Part shown: positions 6,468 through 13,332 of the stretch, one piece after another
Layout: each line of letters opens with the position of its first letter
Position numbering within the stretch: position 1 is the first letter of the stretch
Assembly (NCBI GenBank): GCA_023453025.1
Contig: JAEXUD010000034.1
Span: forward strand, 1-18,765
Reading direction: 5' to 3'
Length of the DNA: 18,765 bases
From: Bacillota bacterium
GTDB lineage: Bacteria > Bacillota > Clostridia > Tissierellales > Sedimentibacteraceae
Made by a program: the position numbers and the translations under genes
Notes under the pieces: model-generated
The model's input: the letters and a program-made list of their open reading frames with translations, nothing else
Told to the model about the DNA's origin: nothing
Databases searched by the model: none

Positions 6468-6572
6468 TTTTTACCTCGTTACCACCTATGAGTCGAATTA
6501 TATCAAAATTTATATATTTCCAAAAAAATTAAGAAATATTTTCTTAATGTTCCAATTATTTAATAAAGTGTA

Positions 6573-6580
6573 CATACAGT
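6573..6580 (+). promoter_or_regulatory. Sigma-E-type -10 box upstream of sigK
   Basis: CATACAGT is an exact match to the sigma-E -10 consensus CATACAnT. It would place the transcript start near 6587, 40 nt before the TTG start of sigK. The -35 region (AATTATT around 6554-6560) is weak, as expected for a promoter needing an activator; in Bacillus subtilis sigK is transcribed by sigma-E with SpoIIID. A TATAAT at 6599-6604 is an alternative, but it would start transcription almost on top of the ribosome binding site. Confidence 0.45.
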
Positions 6581-6626
6581 TTTTTTAGCCCTCTTGCATA
6601 TAATGTATAACTCTGGAGGTGGTTTT

Positions 6627-7328
6627 TTGATAGAAAATGTATTGCAGCTGTTGTTTCCATTGTCTATTTTTATTTTTGGCTATATTACTAACGGCACTTC
6701 ATTTCCACAACCTTTATGCAAAGATGAAGAAGCAGAGCTTATAAAAAAATCAAAAGAAGGTGATAAGGAAGCAAGAAACATTCTTATAGAAAGAAATCTT
6801 AGATTGGTAGCTCATGTAATAAAAAAATATAAGACCGTGGGAATTGATCAAGAAGACTTGATTTCAATTGGAACAATAGGTTTAATAAAAGCTGTGTCCA
6901 CATTTGATAACAGCAAAGGTATACGGCTTGCAACCTATGCCGCCAAGTGCATAGACAATGAAGTACTGATGACAATAAGAAGTGACAAAAAACTAAAAAA
7001 GGAAATTTCTCTTCAGGGACCATTGGGAACTGATAAAGAAGGCAATAATATATATCTGATTGACATTATCAAGTACGAAGGAGAAGAAATTGTAGGAAGG
7101 CTCGATAAAGAAGAAAAAATAAAAGCTCTGGATGAAATTCTTGACAGAACTTTGCAAAAAAGAGAAAAGGTCATAATTGAAATGCGCTATGGCATCAGAA
7201 ATAACGAGCATAAGACACAAAGAGAAATAGCCAAGCTTTTAGGTATTTCGCGTTCCTATGTATCCAGAATAGAAAAAAAAGCTTTAAAGAAACTTTATGA
7301 TGCTCTTGTATCAAATGTTGGAAATTAA
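6627..7328 (+). CDS. sigK: RNA polymerase sporulation sigma factor, pro-sigma-K
   Basis: SigK directs RNA polymerase to late mother-cell genes (coat, cortex maturation, mother-cell lysis). The sequence is collinear with Bacillus SigK: a hydrophobic N-terminal pro-sequence (residues 1-18) followed by Y-x-x-N...FPQPL (19-30), region 2 with RNLRLVAHVIKKY and EDLISIGTIGLIKA...LATYAAKCIDNE, the GTDKEGN segment, and region 4 with KTQREIAKLLGISRSYVSRIEKKALKKL. By alignment the SpoIVFB-type cleavage would fall between Gly18 and Tyr19. The start is the TTG at 6627, with GGAGGTGG five bases upstream; a farther in-frame TTG at 6594 precedes that site and was rejected. At 233 aa the gene is intact, with no skin-type interruption. 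It is convergent with trhP. Confidence 0.93.
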   Translation: MIENVLQLLFPLSIFIFGYITNGTSFPQPLCKDEEAELIKKSKEGDKEARNILIERNLRLVAHVIKKYKTVGIDQEDLISIGTIGLIKAVSTFDNSKGIRLATYAAKCIDNEVLMTIRSDKKLKKEISLQGPLGTDKEGNNIYLIDIIKYEGEEIVGRLDKEEKIKALDEILDRTLQKREKVIIEMRYGIRNNEHKTQREIAKLLGISRSYVSRIEKKALKKLYDALVSNVGN

Positions 7329-7338
7329 TACATATATA

Positions 7339-7371
7339 AAACCAGGGACTTTACTGCACAGTCCCTGGTTT
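7339..7371. terminator. Bidirectional hairpin between sigK and trhP
   Basis: A perfect 12-bp stem (AAACCAGGGACT, 7339-7350, with 7360-7371) and 9-nt loop lie between two convergent genes. On the minus strand the stem is followed by TTTTATATATG, which fits an intrinsic terminator for trhP. On the plus strand the T run is short (TTT then CC), so termination of sigK would be less efficient. Confidence 0.7.
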
Positions 7372-7372
7372 C

Positions 7373-8596
7373 CTAATCTTCTATTTTCTTTCTTAAGATA
7401 TAATATGGTTCCACATTTTCTTTAATATCCATTTTAACAATCATTTGAGCATGAGGAGCTGATTCAATCTTATTTCCCCTTTCATCATGAATATTTCTAG
7501 CCACGACCTCAAAGTGTTTTTTATTTGGACCAAAGCATTCTAATATATCCCCTTCACAAAATTTATTTCTTTGCTCAATAATTGCTGATTTTGTTTTCTT
7601 GTCATAGGACCTTACTATACCTACAACATCGTAAGTCCTTATATAGCTGCTTGATGTGTAAAGCTGCCCATCCTTGTAAGGGTTCCCAAAGAAAAATCCA
7701 TATGAAAAATCTCTGTGAGAAGATTTTTCAAGCTCTTCCTTCCAATACTGCGTATTTCTTTCACTTTCCGGTTTTTCCAACTCATCTAGTGCATTTCTAT
7801 ATGAACGCACTGCAATTGCAGTATAGTATTCGCTTTTATTTCTTCCTTCAATTTTTAAAGCTTTTATTCCTAAATCTTTAAATTTCTGAAGATGCTCTAT
7901 CATGCACATATCCTTCGAATTCATAATGAAGGTTCCTTCATCATTTTCCTCTATTGGATAATATTCACCCGGTCTTTTTTCTTCAACCAGGTTGTATTTC
8001 CATCTGCAGGCTTGTGCACAGTCCCCTTTGTTAGAAAATCTTCCTGTCATAAAACTGGAGAGCAAGCATCTGCCTGAATAAGATATACACATAGCTCCGT
8101 GTACAAAGGTTTCGAACTCTAAATCCTTTGGCGTGTTTTTGACTATTTCTTCAATTTCTGCAAATGAAAGTTCTCGTGCAAGAACAATACGATTCACCCC
8201 TTGTTTATGCCAAAAATTTGCTGTGTGGTAGTTGGTTGTGTTGGCCTGTGTTGACAAATGAATTCTCATATCGGGAATAGTTTGTTTTATTATGTTAATA
8301 ACACCAGGGTCAGCTGCTATGATTGCATCCGCCCCTATTTTATGAAGATATTTCAAATATTCCTCTATTCCCTTTAAATCTTCGTTGTGGGGTACTATAT
8401 TTACTGTTATATTCGATTTTTTCCCATACTTATGGCAATATTCAATTCCTTGCTCTAAATCCTTTTTTGTAAAATTTTTGCCGCCTGCTCTCATGCCCAT
8501 TGATTTTCCTGCAAAATAGACTTCATCTGCACCATATTCAACTGCCATAGTCAATTTATCCAGACTACCTGCAGGCGCTAACAATTTTGGTAACAT
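7373..8596 (-). CDS. trhP: U32 family tRNA 5-hydroxyuridine synthase TrhP
   Basis: This 407-aa protein is a U32 'peptidase' of the TrhP (YrrO/YegQ) branch. TrhP uses prephenate-derived chemistry to hydroxylate U34 of certain tRNAs to ho5U; the protease label is historical. Seen here: N-terminal LLAPAGSLDKL and EYGADEVYFAG (TIM-barrel start), the U32 signature FETFVHGAMCISYSGRCLLS (161-180), and the four-cysteine set Cys170, Cys177, Cys193 and Cys197 (GDCAQACRW) expected to hold a metal cluster. Next come LKIEGRNKSEYYTA and a C-terminal beta domain (about 320-407). AAGGAG precedes the ATG. It lies 11 nt after trmR, whose product methylates ho5U, as in Bacillus yrrM-yrrN-yrrO. Only one TrhP copy is in this window. 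Confidence 0.88.
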   Translation of the reverse strand: MLPKLLAPAGSLDKLTMAVEYGADEVYFAGKSMGMRAGGKNFTKKDLEQGIEYCHKYGKKSNITVNIVPHNEDLKGIEEYLKYLHKIGADAIIAADPGVINIIKQTIPDMRIHLSTQANTTNYHTANFWHKQGVNRIVLARELSFAEIEEIVKNTPKDLEFETFVHGAMCISYSGRCLLSSFMTGRFSNKGDCAQACRWKYNLVEEKRPGEYYPIEENDEGTFIMNSKDMCMIEHLQKFKDLGIKALKIEGRNKSEYYTAIAVRSYRNALDELEKPESERNTQYWKEELEKSSHRDFSYGFFFGNPYKDGQLYTSSSYIRTYDVVGIVRSYDKKTKSAIIEQRNKFCEGDILECFGPNKKHFEVVARNIHDERGNKIESAPHAQMIVKMDIKENVEPYYILRKKIED

Positions 8597-8607
8597 AACT
8601 TCTCCTT

Positions 8608-9252
8608 TTATTTAATTAGTGTAACAGCTAATCCGTCGCCCAGTGGCAGAACAGATGTTATATATCTATCATCATTTGAAATATATTCCAAGTAATTTCT
8701 GAGATTTCTCACAAGTGTTTTCTTTCTTCTTACCACAAGCTCATCAGATGCAATCATGCCTTGATAAAGTACATTATCAGATAGGATGATTCCTCCTGAT
8801 TTCATTTTTTTTGAGCATTTATCAAAAAATACTTTATAGTAGCTTTTTGCTGCATCAATAAATGCAATATCGTATGTTCCTTCTATTTGGTCAAGAATTT
8901 CAGAAGCATCACCAAAATGAACTTTTATGTTATTTTCTAAATTATAGCTTTTAATGTTATTTAGTGCTTCTTGATAGAATTTTTCGCTTCTTTCCATTGT
9001 AACAACCTTTCCCCGATTGTTCATTGAAAAGCTCATAAATATAGAAGAATACCCGACATTTGTTCCCACTTCTATGATGTTTTTTGCATTTAATTGGTTT
9101 ATAACAAGCTTTATAAACTGTCCGACTTCCTTATGGATAATCGGTAAACCTCTTTCCTCACATTGTTTTCTGAATTCATCAAGTTTTTCATTTTCTTCAG
9201 ATATAAGACTATTTATATAATTATCAATGTATTCTCTGTTTATATTATCCAT
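8608..9252 (-). CDS. trmR: tRNA 5-hydroxyuridine methyltransferase TrmR
   Basis: This 214-aa SAM-dependent O-methyltransferase has the COMT-like class I fold. By family and by position beside trhP and mltG it corresponds to Bacillus YrrM/TrmR, which converts ho5U34 to 5-methoxyuridine in tRNA. Motif I is IIEVGTNVGYSS (59-70). Glu87 (VTMERSE) would bind the SAM ribose. The Mg ligands of this family are Asp133 (FIDAAKSYY), Asp159 and Asn160 (LSDNVLYQG). Spacing is 8 nt from mltG and 11 nt to trhP, so the three are co-transcribed. The ribosome binding site is weak (GAGATGA). Small-molecule O-methyltransferases share the fold, but gene context supports the tRNA enzyme. Confidence 0.87.
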   Translation of the reverse strand: MDNINREYIDNYINSLISEENEKLDEFRKQCEERGLPIIHKEVGQFIKLVINQLNAKNIIEVGTNVGYSSIFMSFSMNNRGKVVTMERSEKFYQEALNNIKSYNLENNIKVHFGDASEILDQIEGTYDIAFIDAAKSYYKVFFDKCSKKMKSGGIILSDNVLYQGMIASDELVVRRKKTLVRNLRNYLEYISNDDRYITSVLPLGDGLAVTLIK

Positions 9253-9260
9253 TATTCATC

Positions 9261-10280
9261 TCAATTCAAATATTCATTTGCAGCATCTATATGCTCGTCA
9301 TAGGTTTTTGAAAAATAGTGTGAGCCGTCACCCTTTGCAACAAAATATAAATAATCCACATCGGCAGGCTCAAGAACTCCCATTATTGATAATTTCCCCG
9401 GTGAATTAATTGGTGACGGAGGCAATCCATCCACAACATATGTGTTGTAAGGTGAATCAATTGCTATATCCTCAAGGCTGAGTCTTTCCTTCCACTCTCC
9501 TTGAGCATAATTTACAGTTGCACAGGATTGAAGCTTCATATTTATGTCAAGACGGTTTAGAAATACAGCTGCCACCTCGTCTCTTTCCTCATCCAGCAAA
9601 GCTTCTTTTTCCACTATGCTTGAGAGATTTATTATTTCTTGGAAGCTTAATTTCGAATTTTCCATTCTTGGCTTTATTTCATTTATATAAAATTCATCAA
9701 ATTGTTTAAGTAGTATTTTTATTATATCTTCTTCTGATGAATTAATATAAACGTTGTATGTATCAGGCATCAAATATCCTTGTAAGCTTTCTATTTGAGA
9801 ATTATCCTTTATGAACTCAAACTCATTTTTAAACAATTGAGCATCATTCATTGCTTCAAGTAATACGTCATATCTCAAATTAAGCTGTTCTGATATAGAC
9901 AATGCAGCATCTTCTACAGTTAAACCTTCGATTATCGTTATATTAACAGTATTTCCTGATGCTCCTCCCTTTATTAAAGTCTGTAGCAAATCGTCAACAT
10001 CCATGTTTTTAGACAATACAAAGCTTCCTGCTTTAAGCTTAGAATCACTTTCTGTTTTTTCAGCATAATATTTAAAAACTAAAATATTTTTAATCAATTT
10101 ATTATCAAGCAATATACTAGCAATATCGTCTGTTGTACTTCCTGAAGGTATTTCTACTACGAATTTTGTATCATCGCTTTTGTCCACTGCCTCTAAATTT
10201 TCATTAATGTAATTATTTGCAAAAACATACACAGCAAAAACTACAGCTATCATAACAAGGACAGTAATAAGTTTTTTCAT
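9261..10280 (-). CDS. mltG: Endolytic murein transglycosylase MltG
   Basis: MltG cleaves nascent peptidoglycan strands in the membrane and sets glycan chain length. This 339-aa protein has one N-terminal transmembrane anchor (about residues 4-22), a LysM-like region (VEIPSGSTTDDIASILLDN, 42-60) and the YceG domain: IIEGLTVEDAA (117-126), LQGYLMPDTY (166-175), SIVEKEA (221-227, catalytic Glu224), FLNRLDINMKLQS (240-252) and SPYNTY...GLPPSPINSPG. A longer frame begins at 10388, but the extra 36 residues cover the promoter. The ATG at 10278-10280 has GGAGGA five bases upstream and begins directly with the membrane anchor. It is the first gene of mltG-trmR-trhP. Confidence 0.92.
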   Translation of the reverse strand: MKKLITVLVMIAVVFAVYVFANNYINENLEAVDKSDDTKFVVEIPSGSTTDDIASILLDNKLIKNILVFKYYAEKTESDSKLKAGSFVLSKNMDVDDLLQTLIKGGASGNTVNITIIEGLTVEDAALSISEQLNLRYDVLLEAMNDAQLFKNEFEFIKDNSQIESLQGYLMPDTYNVYINSSEEDIIKILLKQFDEFYINEIKPRMENSKLSFQEIINLSSIVEKEALLDEERDEVAAVFLNRLDINMKLQSCATVNYAQGEWKERLSLEDIAIDSPYNTYVVDGLPPSPINSPGKLSIMGVLEPADVDYLYFVAKGDGSHYFSKTYDEHIDAANEYLN

Positions 10281-10313
10281 AAAATCCTCCGATTGTTTAT
10301 AAAAATCCTTTAA

Positions 10314-10342
10314 ATTATACAACTTTTTCATAATAATTACAA
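10314..10342 (-). promoter_or_regulatory. Sigma-A promoter for mltG-trmR-trhP
   Basis: Minus strand: TTGTAA (10337-10342), a 17-nt spacer and a perfect TATAAT (10314-10319), 33 nt upstream of the mltG ATG. It supports the short mltG start and a separate transcription unit for the mltG-trmR-trhP part of the conserved cluster. Confidence 0.55.
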
Positions 10343-10382
10343 TATAAAAAATTCCTTTATGAATGTATACAATTGTCTTACG

Positions 10383-10407
10383 TTTCACGGATGGTTTTTC
10401 CGTGAAA
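10383..10407. promoter_or_regulatory. Inverted repeat 1 between mltG and the small plus-strand gene
   Basis: TTTCACGGA (10383-10391) is repeated as its exact reverse complement at 10399-10407 with a 7-nt T-rich centre. It resembles inverted repeat 2 (10445-10472) in arm sequence and spacing. It lies upstream of both divergent promoters, so an operator for a dimeric regulator is possible. A hairpin in a read-through RNA is the alternative. Confidence 0.45.
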
Positions 10408-10444
10408 TGTTAGAAATTGTTGTATAGATGTTAATCTTGTCTTT

Positions 10445-10472
10445 TGTTTCATGAGTCTTTTTTCATGAAACA
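10445..10472. promoter_or_regulatory. Inverted repeat 2 between mltG and the small plus-strand gene
   Basis: TGTTTCATGA (10445-10454) pairs exactly with 10463-10472 around an 8-nt T-rich centre. Pairing can extend outward with a one-base bulge (TTTG/CACAAA). A further 8-bp match, ATAGATGT (10424-10431) with ACATCTAT (10486-10493), encloses it. Its right edge touches the -35 box of the sigma-G-like promoter at 10493. Confidence 0.45.
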
Positions 10473-10492
10473 CAAAGAAATTTTTACATCTA

Positions 10493-10522
10493 TGAATAAT
10501 ATCTCAAGTAGAAGCCATAATA
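10493..10522 (+). promoter_or_regulatory. Sigma-G (forespore)-type promoter
   Basis: TGAATA (10493-10498), a 17-nt spacer, then CATAATA (10516-10522). Both boxes fit the Bacillus sigma-G consensus (GHATR / CATnHTA) without mismatch. The transcript would start near 10529, giving a leader of about 55 nt to the small gene at 10587. Sigma-F and sigma-G recognise related sequences, but the -10 box here is of the sigma-G form. Confidence 0.6.
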
Positions 10523-10586
10523 ATAATGCTTATTACTTTCGAGAGAGGGTTGGTTCTATTGGACTTGAAGAAAGGTAAAATTGAAC

Positions 10587-10808
10587 ATGAGTAACACTCC
10601 AAAGAATAAGATTACTGATGATTTAAGTGAAGTTAAGAAAAGAGACGGAAAATTACGATTTACTGAATTGAATGAAAGACTCGTACCGGATTTAAATATT
10701 CTTTCCAAAAAAGAGAATGAAAAGATGGTTGAGAAAAAAATTGTAAATAATAAACCATCTCAATTCGGACCTATATTAGGCGTGAACTTTCACATGATGA
10801 AAAAATAA
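10587..10808 (+). CDS. Uncharacterised 73-aa protein, probable forespore-expressed small protein
   Basis: I do not recognise this protein. It is 73 aa, hydrophilic and Lys/Glu/Asn-rich (KKENEKMVEKK near residues 41-52), with no signal peptide, membrane span or cysteine, and ends in GPILGVNFHMMKK. It does not show the alpha/beta SASP, SspH, SspK, SspN, SspO or Tlp sequence patterns that I can recall. The case for a real gene is its own sigma-G-type promoter (10493-10522), a strong terminator 20 nt behind the stop, and isolation between genes of opposite strand. The start is uncertain: ATG at 10587, or TTG at 10581 adding two residues and lying closer to the AAAGG at 10571-10575. Expression in the developing spore is inferred from the promoter only. 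Confidence 0.65.
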   Translation: MSNTPKNKITDDLSEVKKRDGKLRFTELNERLVPDLNILSKKENEKMVEKKIVNNKPSQFGPILGVNFHMMKK

Positions 10809-10827
10809 TTTGAAGTAATAAGCACAT

Positions 10828-10866
10828 AAGCAGCCGGTGAATAATCACCGGTTGCTTTACTTTTTT
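10828..10866 (+). terminator. Intrinsic terminator of the small plus-strand gene
   Basis: A 13-bp stem with one G-U pair (10828-10840 with 10845-10857), tetraloop ATAA and a T6 run at 10861-10866. It lies between the convergent small gene and rnj. On the minus strand it could also stop rnj transcripts, although the trailing sequence there is less T-rich. Confidence 0.8.
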
Positions 10867-10880
10867 GGAATAATAGTTGA

Positions 10881-10902
10881 GGACAGTCAAAAGACCGTCC
10901 CC
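10881..10902 (-). repeat. GGGGACGG hairpin behind rnj (repeat-like, possible terminator)
   Basis: GGACAGTC (10881-10888) pairs with GACCGTCC (10893-10900) apart from one G-U pair, around an AAAA centre, 8 nt from the rnj stop. On the minus strand it reads GGGGACGGTC-TTTT-GACTGTCC, a form familiar as a dispersed intergenic repeat in clostridial genomes. The same CCGTCCCC octamer occurs at 128-135 next to the other terminal repeat. T-richness after the stem is poor, so a terminator role is uncertain. Confidence 0.4.
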
Positions 10903-10910
10903 AGTTTGCA

Positions 10911-12590
10911 TTAATCCTCAGGTTTTACTTCAACAATTATCGGTAATATCATTGGATTTCTCTTTATCTTTTCATAAATAAAGCTGCTTAAAGAATCCTT
11001 TATCATCATCTTAATATTGTTCCACTCTCTAATATTTGAATCGTCACATTTTGCAAGTGCTTTTCTTACAACTGCCTTGGATTCTTCAATCAGGTCAATA
11101 TTTTCTCTTACATAAATGAATCCTCTGGATACAATTTCCGGACCTGAAAGTATCTTTCCGGTTCCTTTTTCAGTAGCCAGCACAACGATTATTAAACCAT
11201 TTTCCGCTAATAGCTTTCTGTCTCTTAGAACAATGTTTCCGACATCTCCTACACCAAGTCCGTCAACAAGTATATTCCCAGATGTTACAGAACCATTCAA
11301 CGCAATGGACTTTGTTGTAAGTTCAATTACATCTCCGTTTTTACCTATAATTGTATTTTTCTCCGGTACACCTAATTCTTGAGCAAGTTTTGCATGCTGC
11401 ATCAAATGTCTGTATTCTCCATGTACAGGTATGAAAAACTTTGGCTTTAATAAAGTGAGCATAAGCTTTAATTCTTCTTTTCTTGCATGACCAGAAACAT
11501 GAACCTGTGTCATTGCGTCATAAAGCACTGTTGCTCCTTTTTCATAAAGCATATTGATTACTCGGGATACTGTTTTTTCATTCCCGGGTATAGGCGTTGC
11601 AGAAATAATCACCAAGTCGCCTGCTTTGATTTGTATCTTCTTATGATCGTTATTAGCCATGCGCGTAAGAGCAGACATCGGCTCTCCCTGACTTCCTGTT
11701 GTCATTATAACGACTTCATTATCTTTCAAGCTCTTTAATTCGTTAACATGAATTACAGCACCTTCGGGGTAATGCAGATATCCCAGCTCATGAGCAACCT
11801 TAACCGCATTTACCATACTTTTTCCTGATACTGCAACCTTTCTGTCATTTGCAACAGCTGCATTTATAACCTGCTGCAATCTGTGGATATTTGAAGCAAA
11901 TGATGCTACTATAATCCTGGATTCACAGTTTTTGAATATTTCCATAAACTTGTGTCCGATTGTTTTCTCCGATTCAGTAAAGCCTTGTCTTTCTACGTTC
12001 GTACTGTCAGACATAGCCAGCAATACACCTTTTCTGCCAAGCTCCGCAAATTTTCCTAAGTCAATTACCTCATCGTTAATTGGTGTATAATCAATTTTAA
12101 AGTCACCGGTATGAACAACCATACCAATCGGAGTGTCTATTGCAAAGCTCACCGCGTCAGGTATTGAATGATTGTTCCTGATAAATGTTACTTTAAAACA
12201 GCCTAAATTAATTGTTGAGCCAGCCTTAACAACATTGAGTTCAACGTCATCAATTTTATGCTCTAACAATTTATTTTCAACAAGACCTAATGTAAGCCTT
12301 GTTCCATAAATAGGCACCTTAATTTTTTTCAGAACGTAAGGAAGTGAGCCTATATGATCCTCATGACCATGAGTAAGACATATTCCTTTTATTTTATCTT
12401 GATTTTTAATTAAATACGTTATATCAGGTATTACTATATCAATACCCAGCATTTCATCTTCCGGAAAAGACATCCCGCAGTCAACTATTATTATGTTTGT
12501 GCCATACTCAATAACTGTCAAGTTCTTTCCTATTTCCCCCAAGCCTCCCAGAGGTATTATCTTAAGCTTATGTTTCTTTTCTGTTGCCAT
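10911..12590 (-). CDS. rnj: Ribonuclease J
   Basis: RNase J is the 5'-to-3' exonuclease and endonuclease that matures and decays RNA in bacteria lacking RNase E. This 559-aa protein has the metallo-beta-lactamase core (GGLGEIGKN 15-23; zinc motif THGHEDHIG, His74/His76/Asp78/His79; VHTGDFKID), the beta-CASP part (SDSTN, ASFASNIHRLQQ, TGSQGEPMSAL, the HVSGHA motif), IPVHGEYRHL and a C-terminal domain (about 450-559). An ATG two codons upstream (12594-12596) leaves only one base between GGAG and the start, whereas the ATG at 12588-12590 lies seven bases after AGGAG, so the latter is preferred. It overlaps the end of fur by 23 nt in another frame. No second RNase J gene is in this window. Confidence 0.94.
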   Translation of the reverse strand: MATEKKHKLKIIPLGGLGEIGKNLTVIEYGTNIIIVDCGMSFPEDEMLGIDIVIPDITYLIKNQDKIKGICLTHGHEDHIGSLPYVLKKIKVPIYGTRLTLGLVENKLLEHKIDDVELNVVKAGSTINLGCFKVTFIRNNHSIPDAVSFAIDTPIGMVVHTGDFKIDYTPINDEVIDLGKFAELGRKGVLLAMSDSTNVERQGFTESEKTIGHKFMEIFKNCESRIIVASFASNIHRLQQVINAAVANDRKVAVSGKSMVNAVKVAHELGYLHYPEGAVIHVNELKSLKDNEVVIMTTGSQGEPMSALTRMANNDHKKIQIKAGDLVIISATPIPGNEKTVSRVINMLYEKGATVLYDAMTQVHVSGHARKEELKLMLTLLKPKFFIPVHGEYRHLMQHAKLAQELGVPEKNTIIGKNGDVIELTTKSIALNGSVTSGNILVDGLGVGDVGNIVLRDRKLLAENGLIIVVLATEKGTGKILSGPEIVSRGFIYVRENIDLIEESKAVVRKALAKCDDSNIREWNNIKMMIKDSLSSFIYEKIKRNPMILPIIVEVKPED

Positions 12591-13041
12591 CTTCATTCTC
12601 CTTATTTCTGCACTCGCTGCAGATTCCGGTGAATTTGACTACGTGATTTAATATTTCAAAATTGTATTGTTTTTCAATGATTTCTTCCAATGAGTTCATT
12701 AAATCTTCTTTGACCTCAATAATTTTGCCGCATTTTTTGCATAATAAATGATGATGCTGATGAACTTCCGTGTTATTTGGTGATAATATTTCATATCTTG
12801 AACAGCCGTCATCAAAGTTATGTTTATAAACAAGCCCAATTTCTTCAAATAATTGAAGAGTTCTGTAAATGGTAGCTATCCCCATACCAGGGGTCTTATC
12901 CTTAATAAGCTCATAGATTTCCTCAGTACTTAAATGTTCATCCTTGTGTTCGGTAAGAATATCAAAAATTATACTTCTTTGAGTTGTAGTTTTATATCCG
13001 TTATCACCAAGTGCCTTGATTAAGTAATCTGATTCATTCAT
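12568..13041 (-). CDS. fur: Fur-family metal-dependent transcriptional regulator
   Basis: This 157-aa repressor has an N-terminal winged helix (residues 1-85, with TTTQRSIIFDIL, STEEIYELI and GIATIYRTLQLFEEIGLV) and a C-terminal dimerisation and metal domain. Two zinc-type pairs are present, CKKCG (101-105) and CSEC (141-144), with the His-rich HQHHHLLC motif (94-101). Members sense iron (Fur), zinc (Zur) or peroxide (PerR). Glu84 in SRYEI occupies the place where PerR has the Asp needed for peroxide sensing and Fur has Glu, so Fur or Zur is likelier than PerR. It is translated just before rnj with a 23-nt overlap. No Fur box was identified with confidence in the window. Confidence 0.88.
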   Translation of the reverse strand: MNESDYLIKALGDNGYKTTTQRSIIFDILTEHKDEHLSTEEIYELIKDKTPGMGIATIYRTLQLFEEIGLVYKHNFDDGCSRYEILSPNNTEVHQHHHLLCKKCGKIIEVKEDLMNSLEEIIEKQYNFEILNHVVKFTGICSECRNKENEDGNRKET

Positions 13042-13068
13042 ATCTTCACCCCTAGATAGAAATTTGAT

Positions 13069-13314
13069 TTAAATTAAATCATCCGCTATTCCTTCATAAA
13101 CTTCCATTACTTCCTTAATTTCTTCTTCGTCCTCAACCTTGACTAATATTCCGTTGCCGTCTTCAGATTCTTCTACATAGTATATCATACCTTCGTCAGA
13201 GTTAATTTCGTGAAGTACCGCATATAAAGTGTCGTCAATATGAAAGGTTGCTTCTACAACGAGTTTTTCGGTTTTTCCGTCTTCATTAATCAATTCAATA
13301 ATGTTTTCTCCCAT
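13069..13314 (-). CDS. yrzB: DUF1292 protein YrzB (UPF0473)
   Basis: This 81-aa, strongly acidic protein belongs to the YrzB/UPF0473 family, of unknown biochemical role. It has the family pattern: an N-terminal ENIIELINEDGKTEKLVVEA strand pair, YAVL, the short IYYVEESEDG segment and an acidic helical end. In Firmicutes it almost always follows ruvX in the alaS-ireB-ruvX-yrzB cluster, as here, 18 nt behind ruvX. There are no catalytic or binding residues to point to. Gene identity is secure; function is not known. Confidence 0.9.
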   Translation of the reverse strand: MGENIIELINEDGKTEKLVVEATFHIDDTLYAVLHEINSDEGMIYYVEESEDGNGILVKVEDEEEIKEVMEVYEGIADDLI

Positions 13315-13332
13315 ATTATGCTATTACGCTCC

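Noticed and set aside
6316..6588. 90-aa plus-strand frame
   Set aside because: It lies mostly inside the inverted-repeat element and runs into the sigK promoter, has no ribosome binding site, and its translation is not protein-like.
10281..10388. 36-residue extension of mltG
   Set aside because: It covers a good promoter (10314-10342) and would place the membrane anchor internally; GGAGGA supports the shorter start.
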